A DNA stretch of 6,721 nt from an uncultured Chlorobiaceae bacterium (GCA_903904495.1 CAIVCU010000322.1:1-6721); one strand, 5' to 3'; shown: positions 1-6,302, counted from the first letter of the stretch. Program-made: numbers and translations. The notes: generated by a model from the sequence alone, not told the origin.

Positions 1-1202
1 AGACCACCTCCTATGTTTTTGACAGTGCCAGGCATGGTGCTGACCTCTTCGCTCTGAAAGAGTTCGGAAATATCTACACCAGACTCATGAACCCGACGAC
101 TGATGTCTTCGAACAGCGTGTTGCCGCCCTCGAAGGGGGAAGGGCAGCACTTGCAGTTGCAAGCGGTCACTCTGCCCAGTTCATCGCCATAACCACGATC
201 TGCGAAGCGGGCGATAATATTGTCTCTTCAAGCCATCTCTATGGCGGTACGTATAACCAGTTCAAGGTCACCTTCCGCCGTCTCGGCATCGGTGTCAAAT
301 TTGTGGAAGGATGCAGTGCTGATGGCTTCCGGAGCGCTATCGACAGTAACACCAAGGCGCTCTATCTGGAATCTATCGGCAATCCGGCCTTCCATATTCC
401 CGATTTTGAGGCAATTGCAGCAATTGCGGCTGAAAACGGCATTCCTCTCATCGTCGATAATACGTTCGGCTGTTCAGGCTATATCTGCCGTCCTCTTGAC
501 CTTGGAGCTTCAATTATTGTTGAATCAGCCACTAAATGGATCGGAGGGCATGGCACATCAATGGGTGGTGTCATTGTTGACGGCGGTGCCTTCAACTGGG
601 GCAACGGAAAGTTTCCGCTCATCAGCGATCCCTCCGAAGGCTACCACGGTTTGAAGTTTCATGAGACCTTCGGAGAGCTGGCATTTATTATCAAAGCCCG
701 TGTCGAAGGTCTGCGCGATATCGGTCCTGCAATCAGTCCGTTCAACTCCTTTATGCTGCTGCAGGGGCTCGAGACACTTTCACTCAGGGTACAGCGCCAT
801 GCCGACAATACCATGGCACTTGCCCTATGGCTTCAGGAACACCCGGCGGTTCAGTGGGTAAATTATCCCGGTCTTGAGAGTCATCCCACTCATGAACTGG
901 CAAAAAAATATCTGGTCAACGGTTTTGGCTGTGTGCTGACATTCGGAATAAAGGGCGGCTATGAAAAAGCTGTCGGATTTATCGACAACGTCTCACTTGC
1001 CAGCCATCTTGCCAATGTGGGGGATGCCAAAACTCTGGTGATTCACCCTGCATCGACAACTCACTCACAATTAGCATTGGATGAACAGGTGGCAGCCGGT
1101 GTTACTGCCGATATGGTACGGGTATCAACAGGCATAGAACATATTGATGATATCAAGGCGGATTTCGAACAAGCCTTTGCAAAACTGAAAAAAAGCGCAT
1201 GA
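1..1202 (+). CDS. metY: O-acetylhomoserine sulfhydrylase (5'-truncated by window edge)
   Basis: This PLP enzyme makes homocysteine from O-acetylhomoserine and sulfide in the cytoplasm, the direct-sulfhydrylation route to methionine. The reading frame is already open at base 3 and codes 28 residues before the first ATG at 87, including the conserved YTR that contacts PLP phosphate. The ATG is therefore internal. About 399 residues are visible and roughly 30 N-terminal ones are missing, judged from a family length near 430. Counting from the ATG, visible landmarks are ASGHSA (25-30), IVDNTF with the PLP-ring Asp124, SATKWIGGHG with Schiff-base Lys150 (codon 534-536), and the C-terminal HPASTTHSQL and MVRVSTGIEH blocks. 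The long DPSEGYHGLKFHETFG segment (181-196) is typical of MetY rather than cystathionine synthases or lyases. Its TGA overlaps the metX ATG. The product belongs to the Cys/Met-metabolism PLP family; a homologue using another acyl donor is possible but unlikely beside metX. Confidence 0.95.
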   Translation, partial: TTSYVFDSARHGADLFALKEFGNIYTRLMNPTTDVFEQRVAALEGGRAALAVASGHSAQFIAITTICEAGDNIVSSSHLYGGTYNQFKVTFRRLGIGVKFVEGCSADGFRSAIDSNTKALYLESIGNPAFHIPDFEAIAAIAAENGIPLIVDNTFGCSGYICRPLDLGASIIVESATKWIGGHGTSMGGVIVDGGAFNWGNGKFPLISDPSEGYHGLKFHETFGELAFIIKARVEGLRDIGPAISPFNSFMLLQGLETLSLRVQRHADNTMALALWLQEHPAVQWVNYPGLESHPTHELAKKYLVNGFGCVLTFGIKGGYEKAVGFIDNVSLASHLANVGDAKTLVIHPASTTHSQLALDEQVAAGVTADMVRVSTGIEHIDDIKADFEQAFAKLKKSA

Positions 1203-2278
1203 GAGCATATACAGAAATCATTTCCAATAAAACGCACTATTTTGATTCAAGTGAATCGTATACCACTGAACTTGGTTCTCTGCTTCCTTCTGTGCGGGTT
1301 GCTTACAGGACATGGGGCACGTTGAATGCCGCTAAAGATAATGTGATACTTATCTGTCAGGCCCTGACTGGTTCTGCTGATGCGGATGCGTGGTGGGAAG
1401 GAATGTTTTCCCGTGGAGGAGCTTTTGATGAAACGACAGATTTCATTATCTGCAGCAATGTGCTTGGCAGTTGTTACGGCACCACCGGTCCGCTCTCTTT
1501 AAATCCGCTTACCGGCCGTCATTACGGACCTGATTTTCCGTTGATCACCATCAGGGACATGGTTCATATTCAGCGCCTTTTGCTTGCCGGTCTCGGTATA
1601 GATCGGGTCAAACTGGCGGTAGGAGCATCTCTTGGTGGAATGCAGGTTCTTGAGTGGGGATTTCTCTATCCTGATGTTGTTCAGGCTCTGATGCCCATGG
1701 GCGCTTCCGGGCGTCACTCAGCATGGTGCATTGGGCAGAGTGAAGCTCAACGGCAGGCTATTTATGCTGATCGCGACTGGAATAACGGTTGGTATGACGG
1801 GAGCCATCCTCCCGCACGAGGGCTTTCTGCCGCAAGGATGATGGCTATGTGCTCTTACCGCAGTTTCGAGAACTTCCACTCCAGGTTCGGTCGCGAGGTT
1901 CAGAGTGGTAAAGGAACGTTCAAGGTCGAAAGCTACCTTCACCATCAGGGAAGAAAGCTGGTCGAGCGGTTTGATGCCAATACCTATATTACGCTTACTA
2001 AAGCTATGGATTTGCACGACTTAGGGCGGGGCAGGGGAGAGTACGAAGAGGTTCTTCGCTCACTGCAGATTCCAGTCGAGATACTCTCTATCAACTCAGA
2101 CATCCTCTATCCCAAAGAGGAGCAGGAAGAGCTTGCAAGGTTGATTCCGAAGTCAAGCATACTCTATCTCGAAGAACCATACGGACACGACTCTTTTCTC
2201 ATCGATGTTGATAAGGTCAGCCGTATGGTTCGTGATTTTCTTGATAGCAGGGCACTCCAGGCTCACCCGGCAGCCTGA
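1199..2278 (+). CDS. metX: homoserine O-acetyltransferase
   Basis: This enzyme transfers acetyl from acetyl-CoA to L-homoserine and supplies the substrate of the upstream metY product. The 359-residue protein is an alpha/beta hydrolase fold of normal family length. The nucleophile elbow GASLGG holds Ser144. The likely triad partners are Asp301 in SINSDILYP and His330 in YGHDSFL. The oxyanion/substrate region QALTGSADA (54-62) and the Arg-containing ARMMAMCSYRS (212-222) are typical of MetX. The ATG shares ATGA with the metY stop and has no clear Shine-Dalgarno, so translational coupling to metY is likely. The last 16 bases also encode the serS C-terminus on the other strand. Acetyl rather than succinyl specificity is inferred from the family and the metY neighbour; some family members use succinyl-CoA. 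Confidence 0.95.
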   Translation: MRAYTEIISNKTHYFDSSESYTTELGSLLPSVRVAYRTWGTLNAAKDNVILICQALTGSADADAWWEGMFSRGGAFDETTDFIICSNVLGSCYGTTGPLSLNPLTGRHYGPDFPLITIRDMVHIQRLLLAGLGIDRVKLAVGASLGGMQVLEWGFLYPDVVQALMPMGASGRHSAWCIGQSEAQRQAIYADRDWNNGWYDGSHPPARGLSAARMMAMCSYRSFENFHSRFGREVQSGKGTFKVESYLHHQGRKLVERFDANTYITLTKAMDLHDLGRGRGEYEEVLRSLQIPVEILSINSDILYPKEEQEELARLIPKSSILYLEEPYGHDSFLIDVDKVSRMVRDFLDSRALQAHPAA

Positions 2279-3558
2279 GTGATCTCGTCAAACCTCGTAT
2301 AGTGCCGTAACACCTCCGGGACCCTTATGTTGCCTTCCGGAGTCTGGTAGTGCTCAAGCAGCGATACCATCAGCCGGGAGGTTGCCAGGCCTGAGCCGTT
2401 CAGGGTATGCACGAACTCCGGTTTCGACTTGCTGTCAGGTTTGAAGCGAATGTTTGCACGCCTTGCCTGGTAATCTTCAAAGTTCGAACAGCTTGAGGCT
2501 TCGAGATATTTCCCTTCCGCCGGTGACCACACCTCAATATCATAGCATTTCGTCGCGTTGGCACTGATATCGCCACTGCAGAGCAAAAGCACACGATAAG
2601 GAATCTTTAGGGCGATAAGGATCGCCTCGGCGTTTTCGCGTATCTGTTCAAGGGTTTCGTATGACTCTTCCGGTCGCGTAAACTTAACCATCTCGACCTT
2701 GTTGAACTGATGTACCCTCAGGAATCCTCTGGTGTCCTTGCCATAACTTCCCGCTTCGCGCCGGAAACATGCCGAATAAGCCGCATAGGATATCGGGAGC
2801 GCTTTCTGGTCCAGCATTTCCCCTCTGTGCAGATTAGTTATCGGCACTTCAGCAGTCGGAATTGCGTAAAGGTTATCCTCCTGCATATGGTAAACCTGGT
2901 CGGCGAATTTCGGCCACTGTCCTGTTCCCCTGAGAGACTCCTGATTGACGAAAAAGGGAGGGAAGACTTCGGTATATCCGTGTTTCTCTGTATGAAGGTC
3001 AAGCATGAAATTTATCAATGCGCGTTCAAGGCGTGCACCCTTTCCGATATAGGCCGGAAAACCTGCTCCACATACCTTTGCACCCCGCTCAAAATCAAGG
3101 ATTCCGAGGGATTTTCCCAGCTCAAGGTGGTTTTTGATCGCAAAGTTAAGATCGTACTCGAAGTTCACCGCTTCTTTGAAAACCAGGTTATCCTCCGCTG
3201 AGCGTCCGTCAGGTACCGAAGGGTGAAGTTTATTGGGGAGGCACAGAAGAATCTGTTCAATATCCTCTTCCAGACTTCCGAGCAGTGTATCCATTCCGGC
3301 GATATCCTCTGAGACTCTCTTCATCTCAATAATCAGCTCATCGCCAGATCCAGTACCGCTTTTTTTAATTTCAGCGATCTCTTTGGAGACCTTGTTACGC
3401 AGGGCTTTCTGATCATCTGAGCGCTGTACCAGCTCCTTGCGCTTTTTGTCCAGGTCAAGGAGTTCAGCAAGTTTTGGTTCTTCGGAAGAGAGCTGGCGCC
3501 TGCGCAGCATGTCCTTCACCTCTTCCGGATTCTGACGGATAACATTAATATCAAGCAT
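2263..3558 (-). CDS. serS: seryl-tRNA synthetase
   Basis: This class II aminoacyl-tRNA synthetase charges tRNA-Ser (and tRNA-Sec where present) with serine in the cytoplasm. It has 431 residues, the usual bacterial length. Residues about 1-110 form the charged helical-arm region that grips the tRNA long variable arm (coiled coil expected). The catalytic core follows: serine-binding TAEV with Thr235 and Glu237, motif 2 beginning FRREAGS at 265-271 with Glu289 of HQFNKVEM, then SSCSNFEDYQARR (355-367), and motif 3 GSGLATSR at 388-395. All expected catalytic residues are present. The ATG at 3558 starts the standard MLDINVIRQNPEEV N-terminus and lies 18 bp after the yqeY stop, so it is probably co-transcribed with yqeY. 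No Shine-Dalgarno is visible upstream. The 3' end overlaps metX tail-to-tail by 16 bp. Confidence 0.98.
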   Translation of the reverse strand: MLDINVIRQNPEEVKDMLRRRQLSSEEPKLAELLDLDKKRKELVQRSDDQKALRNKVSKEIAEIKKSGTGSGDELIIEMKRVSEDIAGMDTLLGSLEEDIEQILLCLPNKLHPSVPDGRSAEDNLVFKEAVNFEYDLNFAIKNHLELGKSLGILDFERGAKVCGAGFPAYIGKGARLERALINFMLDLHTEKHGYTEVFPPFFVNQESLRGTGQWPKFADQVYHMQEDNLYAIPTAEVPITNLHRGEMLDQKALPISYAAYSACFRREAGSYGKDTRGFLRVHQFNKVEMVKFTRPEESYETLEQIRENAEAILIALKIPYRVLLLCSGDISANATKCYDIEVWSPAEGKYLEASSCSNFEDYQARRANIRFKPDSKSKPEFVHTLNGSGLATSRLMVSLLEHYQTPEGNIRVPEVLRHYTRFDEITQAAG

Positions 3559-3576
3559 GATGGTAAAAAAATGAGG

Positions 3577-4035
3577 TTATGCTGAAAGCAGTGACTTGAC
3601 AATCTGCTGTACCTTGGTGCCGTCAGCTTTTCCCTTGAGAGCTTTCATGGCTTCGCCCATCACTTTGCCTATATCTTTCATGGATGTAGCACCGGTTCTG
3701 GTTACAACATCCTGCACAATAGCGGTCACTTCATCATCGGATACCGGCTCAGGCAGATACTCTTCAATAACCGTGAGCTCCGAAAGCTCAGTAGCTGCAA
3801 GGTCGGGACGGTTTCCTGCAGTGAACTGCTCGATGGCATCGCGTCTTTTTTTTGCAATACTGACCAGTACCTCTAGCTCCTGATCGGCACTAAGCACACC
3901 TATACCCCCGACACGAATCGATACCTCTTTTTCAAGCAGAGCGGCACGGATAGAGCGAATCGCGTTAAGTCGGTCTTTATCACCGCTTTTCATGGAATTT
4001 TTAAGATCCAGGTCTATTTTTTCTTTCAGACTCAT
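3577..4035 (-). CDS. yqeY: GatB/YqeY domain protein
   Basis: This is a small YqeY-family protein of 152 residues, the usual family size. The family resembles the C-terminal, tRNA-contacting domain of the amidotransferase subunit GatB, but its cellular role is not established. Visible hallmarks are the MSLKEKIDLDLKNSMKSGDKDRLNAIRSIRAAL N-terminal helices, the KKRRDAIEQF block near 63-72, the IEEYLPEP segment near 90-97, and the C-terminal MKDIGKVMGEAMKALKGKADG block followed by KVQQIVKSLL. The start ATG matches the conserved family start and has no Shine-Dalgarno. It lies 90 bp downstream of the SDR stop and 18 bp upstream of serS. Pairing with a tRNA synthetase gene suggests a tRNA-related job, but that is inference from position. 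Confidence 0.93.
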   Translation of the reverse strand: MSLKEKIDLDLKNSMKSGDKDRLNAIRSIRAALLEKEVSIRVGGIGVLSADQELEVLVSIAKKRRDAIEQFTAGNRPDLAATELSELTVIEEYLPEPVSDDEVTAIVQDVVTRTGATSMKDIGKVMGEAMKALKGKADGTKVQQIVKSLLSA

Positions 4036-4125
4036 GGTCGTTTATCGTTCAAATTGATTGTTTAAAAAGGATTATCTGAAAATACAGGAAAAAATGCGGC
4101 TTTCCCACAAGAGCTTTTCTATTGT

Positions 4126-4857
4126 TCACTCATTGATATCCCCGCAAACAGGCCGTATTACAAGCTCTTCAACTGATGTTCTCGGCGATGTCAGATATGC
4201 ATGCACTACAGGAGCTGAAATATCCTCAGGCATCATCATCACATTTTTTATTGCATCCGGAACTTCACCCCACATCGGTGTATAGACTGCTCCGGGCATG
4301 ACATTGGTGATTCTGACATTGCAGGTTTTTGCATAGAGTCGTATTGTCTCAACCAGCCCCTTCTGCCCGAACTTCGACATCGAGTAAAGCGATGAGCTCT
4401 TGAATGCCGTTTCAGCGGCAATGGAAGTGATAAAGAAAATGTGACCCGATCTCTTTTTTTCCATAACAGCGAAGACCTTTTGCGTTAGAAAAAAAGTTCC
4501 TTTAAGGTTTGTTGCCATGGTATAATCAAAATCATCTTCCGTCATCTCATCGATCGCCTTGAATCTCCCGACACCGGCATTGTTGACCAGACAGTCAATC
4601 GTTCCGTAGCGTTCGAGTGTCGTAGTAATAAGCTGATCTATCTGGGTAATGTCGGCAATGTCTGTTTGCATCACATCCGTTTCTGCGCCGTAAGATCGAC
4701 ATTCGATTGCAACGGATTCAAGATCCGATGCTGTTCTGGAGACGAGGATAAGGAGAGGTTTAAAGCTGACATTGTTGACGGATGCTTTCGCAAAATCAAC
4801 GGCGATAGCTTTCCCGATTCCTTTTCCGGCACCGGTTATGAGAATGATCTGGTTCAT
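4126..4857 (-). CDS. sepiapterin reductase-like short-chain dehydrogenase
   Basis: This is a classical SDR of 243 residues with a Rossmann fold and probably NADPH-dependent. Visible motifs are the cofactor loop TGAGKGIG (8-15), NNAGVG (92-97), catalytic Ser145, Tyr158 and Lys162 in ITSIAAETAFKSSSLYSMSKFG, and the PGAVYTPMW stretch (188-196) after the active site. Spacing and sequence closely match my recollection of the Chlorobaculum tepidum sepiapterin reductase (structure 2BD0). That enzyme reduces the side chain of 6-pyruvoyltetrahydropterin or sepiapterin and yields L-threo-tetrahydrobiopterin, the base of the glycosylated pterins of green sulfur bacteria. Cytoplasmic: no signal peptide or membrane segment is seen. 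The gene lies upstream of yqeY-serS on the same strand and diverges from the cold-shock gene. The start ATG follows seven A residues without a Shine-Dalgarno. SDR membership is certain; substrate assignment rests on remembered homology. Confidence 0.88.
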   Translation of the reverse strand: MNQIILITGAGKGIGKAIAVDFAKASVNNVSFKPLLILVSRTASDLESVAIECRSYGAETDVMQTDIADITQIDQLITTTLERYGTIDCLVNNAGVGRFKAIDEMTEDDFDYTMATNLKGTFFLTQKVFAVMEKKRSGHIFFITSIAAETAFKSSSLYSMSKFGQKGLVETIRLYAKTCNVRITNVMPGAVYTPMWGEVPDAIKNVMMMPEDISAPVVHAYLTSPRTSVEELVIRPVCGDINE

Positions 4858-4945
4858 TTTTTTATGATGATTAATATATCGTCTGTATAAAAAAAGAGCG
4901 TTTAATGCTTAGTGATGAGCTTACACAGTAATGTGATGATGTTTT

Positions 4946-4957
4946 TGTTTATAAACA
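4946..4957. promoter_or_regulatory. 12-bp perfect palindrome, possible operator
   Basis: TGTTTATAAACA is its own reverse complement. It lies in the spacer between the divergent SDR and cold-shock genes, with its TGT...ACA ends resembling a dimeric helix-turn-helix regulator site. No regulator can be named from the sequence, and AT-rich DNA produces palindromes by chance fairly often. Confidence 0.3.
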
Positions 4958-4971
4958 TAAAATAATTGGGA

Positions 4972-4989
4972 AATAATATATATATTATT
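4972..4989. promoter_or_regulatory. 18-bp perfect AT-only palindrome
   Basis: AATAATATATATATTATT reads the same on both strands and lies about 29 bp centre-to-centre from the palindrome at 4946-4957. It contains TATATT-like elements that could serve as -10 boxes on either strand, but I see no convincing -35 partner. It may be an operator, a divergent promoter core or simply an easily melted AT tract. Confidence 0.3.
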
Positions 4990-4997
4990 GCTGTACC

Positions 4998-5012
4998 CCT
5001 TATTCTTTAAGG
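4998..5012 (+). other. short hairpin in the cold-shock gene leader
   Basis: CCTTA (4998-5002) pairs with TAAGG (5008-5012) around a five-base loop. If transcription starts upstream of this point, it would lie in the untranslated leader of the cold-shock gene. A five-base stem is weak evidence alone; it is listed because structured leaders are common for this gene family. Confidence 0.2.
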
Positions 5013-5047
5013 CAAGTCTCCCATAGTCCAGTTACAGATTTTTATAA

Positions 5048-5071
5048 ATGATAAATCGTCCTGTTTATCAT
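5048..5071 (+). promoter_or_regulatory. inverted repeat enclosing the csp start codon
   Basis: ATGATAAA (5048-5055) is perfectly complementary to TTTATCAT (5064-5071), with the eight-base loop TCGTCCTG. The right arm ends in the first two bases of the ATG at 5070. If folded in the mRNA, this stem would hide the initiation site. Seven of the eight pairs are A-U and one is G-C, so it should melt easily with temperature. No Shine-Dalgarno exists here, so start-codon accessibility could be the main control point. The repeat is seen directly; a regulatory role is inference. Confidence 0.4.
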
Positions 5072-5327
5072 GGCAATAAGTAAAGTTAAATGGTTTGATG
5101 GAAAAAAAGGCTACGGTTTTCTTTTGAATCCTGAAGGTGGTGAGGACATTTTTGTTCATTTTTCAGCAATCCAGTCTGATCAGAGTTTCAAGGTACTTAA
5201 TCAGGATGCACAAGTGGATTTCGAACTTGACAAAACCCAGAAAGGACTGCAGGCAAAAAATGTTCGGGAAGTTTCTGCCAGTGGTTTTTTAGAACCCCCT
5301 TCACTTTCCCAGAATTCATTCGGATAA
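5070..5327 (+). CDS. cold-shock domain protein (CspA family)
   Basis: This small single-strand nucleic-acid-binding protein probably acts as an RNA chaperone in the cytoplasm. The 85-residue product has the five-stranded OB-fold cold-shock domain at about 1-68. Trp8-Phe9 is followed by RNP1 KGYGFL (13-18) and RNP2 DIFVHF (26-31), the aromatic nucleic-acid-binding surface, and the domain closes with KGLQAKNVREV. A tail of about 17 residues follows (SASGFLEPPSLSQNSFG), rich in Ser and Pro, which most 65-70-residue Csp proteins lack. The ATG gives the canonical N-terminus close to MxxxKVKWF. There is no Shine-Dalgarno; the start sits in the inverted repeat 5048-5071. The gene is monocistronic, divergent from the SDR and convergent with radC. 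Cold induction is not shown by the sequence; many members are constitutive. Confidence 0.95.
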   Translation: MAISKVKWFDGKKGYGFLLNPEGGEDIFVHFSAIQSDQSFKVLNQDAQVDFELDKTQKGLQAKNVREVSASGFLEPPSLSQNSFG

Positions 5328-5404
5328 TCCGTTACAGCCTTGTTTCTGTTAACGTAGATCAGAGCTTAACTGTCAGCAACTAAGTTTCATAATGTCGCAA
5401 TGAA

Positions 5405-5426
5405 TGACATGATGTTTTTTATGTCA
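5405..5426. terminator. weak hairpin between csp and radC
   Basis: TGACAT (5405-5410) and ATGTCA (5421-5426) form a 6-bp stem in the 126-bp convergent spacer. Outside it CAGCAAC (5374-5380) is complementary to GTTGCTG (5444-5450), so a nested structure is possible. The T6 run sits in the loop rather than after the stem, so this is not a standard intrinsic terminator. It may mark the shared transcript end of csp and radC. Confidence 0.25.
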
Positions 5427-5453
5427 GTTGTCACTGATGATGTGTTGCTGGTA

Positions 5454-6122
5454 CTAAAGAAGAGCGCGTTCCCTGAAGCTGAACCATTCTGATCGTGCTA
5501 TAATGACATGGTCGAGCAGGTCAATCTGGATGATTGCGCTTGCCTCTTTCAGCAGGTTGGTGACCTGTTTATCGGCATTGCTTGGCTCAACGTCACCCGA
5601 AGGGTGGTTGTGTACAAGGATGATCGCGTGTGCGCTTTCTCTGATTGCCGACTTGAAAACCTCCCTGGGATGAATAAGAGCTGCATTGAGTGTCCCTACA
5701 GAAACCAGTTCGGTTTTTATAATCTGGTTTTTAGTGTTCAGGTGCAGCACGAAAAGGTGCTCCTTTGTTTCATCCGGTATTCTCCCTGCCATGTATTCAA
5801 CTATATCCCTTGCAGCGGTGATTTTTTTGTTGAAATTCCGGGCATAATGTAACCGCTTGTTCAGTTCGAAAACAGCAATGATCTGCATTGCTTTCACCTT
5901 GCCGATTCCCCTGATTTTCTGAAGATCCCCTAATGCTGTTTCAGCAAGCTTTTCAAGTCTGAACTCACTGATGATTTCATTGCAGGTGTCAACAATATTA
6001 TGGTTTCTTGAACCTGACCGCAGGATCAGGGCCAGTAACTCGGCAGGGCTGAGTGAAGCCGGTCCTGACCGGATAAAACGTTCTCTTGGCCTGTTTTCAG
6101 GATCCAGATCATGGAGTCGCAT
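5454..6122 (-). CDS. radC: RadC family JAB/MPN-domain protein
   Basis: The 222-residue protein has the usual RadC length and layout. An N-terminal helix-hairpin-helix region (about 20-90, with KIRGIGKVKAMQI at 69-81) suits DNA contact. A C-terminal RadC/JAB domain carries the metal site: Glu154 in HPREVF, His171 and His173 in HNHPSGDVEPSNAD, Ser181 and Asp184. All JAMM metal ligands are intact, so a zinc hydrolase is chemically plausible. The family was named a DNA repair protein, but the original radC mutation was later traced to recG, and the true function is unknown. The ATG at 6122 gives the conserved MRLHDLDPENRPRERF start, with no Shine-Dalgarno. Flanking genes are housekeeping, so this looks like the core chromosomal copy rather than one on a mobile element. 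Confidence 0.95.
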   Translation of the reverse strand: MRLHDLDPENRPRERFIRSGPASLSPAELLALILRSGSRNHNIVDTCNEIISEFRLEKLAETALGDLQKIRGIGKVKAMQIIAVFELNKRLHYARNFNKKITAARDIVEYMAGRIPDETKEHLFVLHLNTKNQIIKTELVSVGTLNAALIHPREVFKSAIRESAHAIILVHNHPSGDVEPSNADKQVTNLLKEASAIIQIDLLDHVIIARSEWFSFRERALL

Positions 6123-6277
6123 AATCGCGATAAATTAGATGCAAAAAAGAAGTAATAAACTAAGATAGAGAAAAGCGTGAGTATCGGAACTACTTTCCTG
6201 TACATTATTCCGTTCTCAGGAAAAACAAGACGGGATAAAAAAAGGGAAGGACTTGAAGGGTATTGGTTTCAACGAAG

Positions 6278-6302
6278 CGGCAGCATCGTTCCGATGCTGC
6301 CG
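6278..6302 (-). terminator. strong stem-loop downstream of the synthase gene
   Basis: CGGCAGCATCG (6278-6288) and CGATGCTGCCG (6292-6302) form a perfect 11-bp GC-rich stem with a three-base loop (TTC on the plus strand). It begins 14 bp past the stop codon of the minus-strand synthase gene, where a transcript end is expected. Neither strand has a T-run directly after the stem (minus-strand continuation CTTCGTTGAAACC), so it is an atypical terminator or a 3'-end stabiliser. A copy of a dispersed repeat is the alternative. Confidence 0.5.

Noticed and set aside
87..89. ATG at 87 as the metY start
   Set aside because: The frame is open upstream to the window edge and encodes conserved family residues including YTR, so the true start is outside the window.
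220..861. Plus-strand open frames in other phases within metY
   Set aside because: The metY frame carries all PLP motifs here; the alternatives are low-complexity shadows.
1499..2017. Two minus-strand open frames (1499-1717, 1718-2017) antisense to metX
   Set aside because: metX is intact across this region with its catalytic residues in frame; these are shadows.
2710..3201. 163-codon plus-strand open frame antisense to serS
   Set aside because: It lies wholly inside a clear seryl-tRNA synthetase gene on the other strand, and its product shows no domain-like pattern.
3559..3576. T7 run on the minus strand between yqeY and serS as an intrinsic terminator
   Set aside because: Only a 4-bp stem precedes it (TGCT/AGCA in the yqeY end), too weak, and a terminator here would cut off serS.
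4036..4125. Terminator or promoter between the SDR and yqeY
   Set aside because: A T6 run and a GATAAT hexamer occur on the minus strand, but neither has a good stem or a -35 partner, so no call was made.
5508..5852. 114-codon plus-strand open frame antisense to radC
   Set aside because: It overlaps the JAMM-motif-bearing radC gene completely and has no recognisable features.
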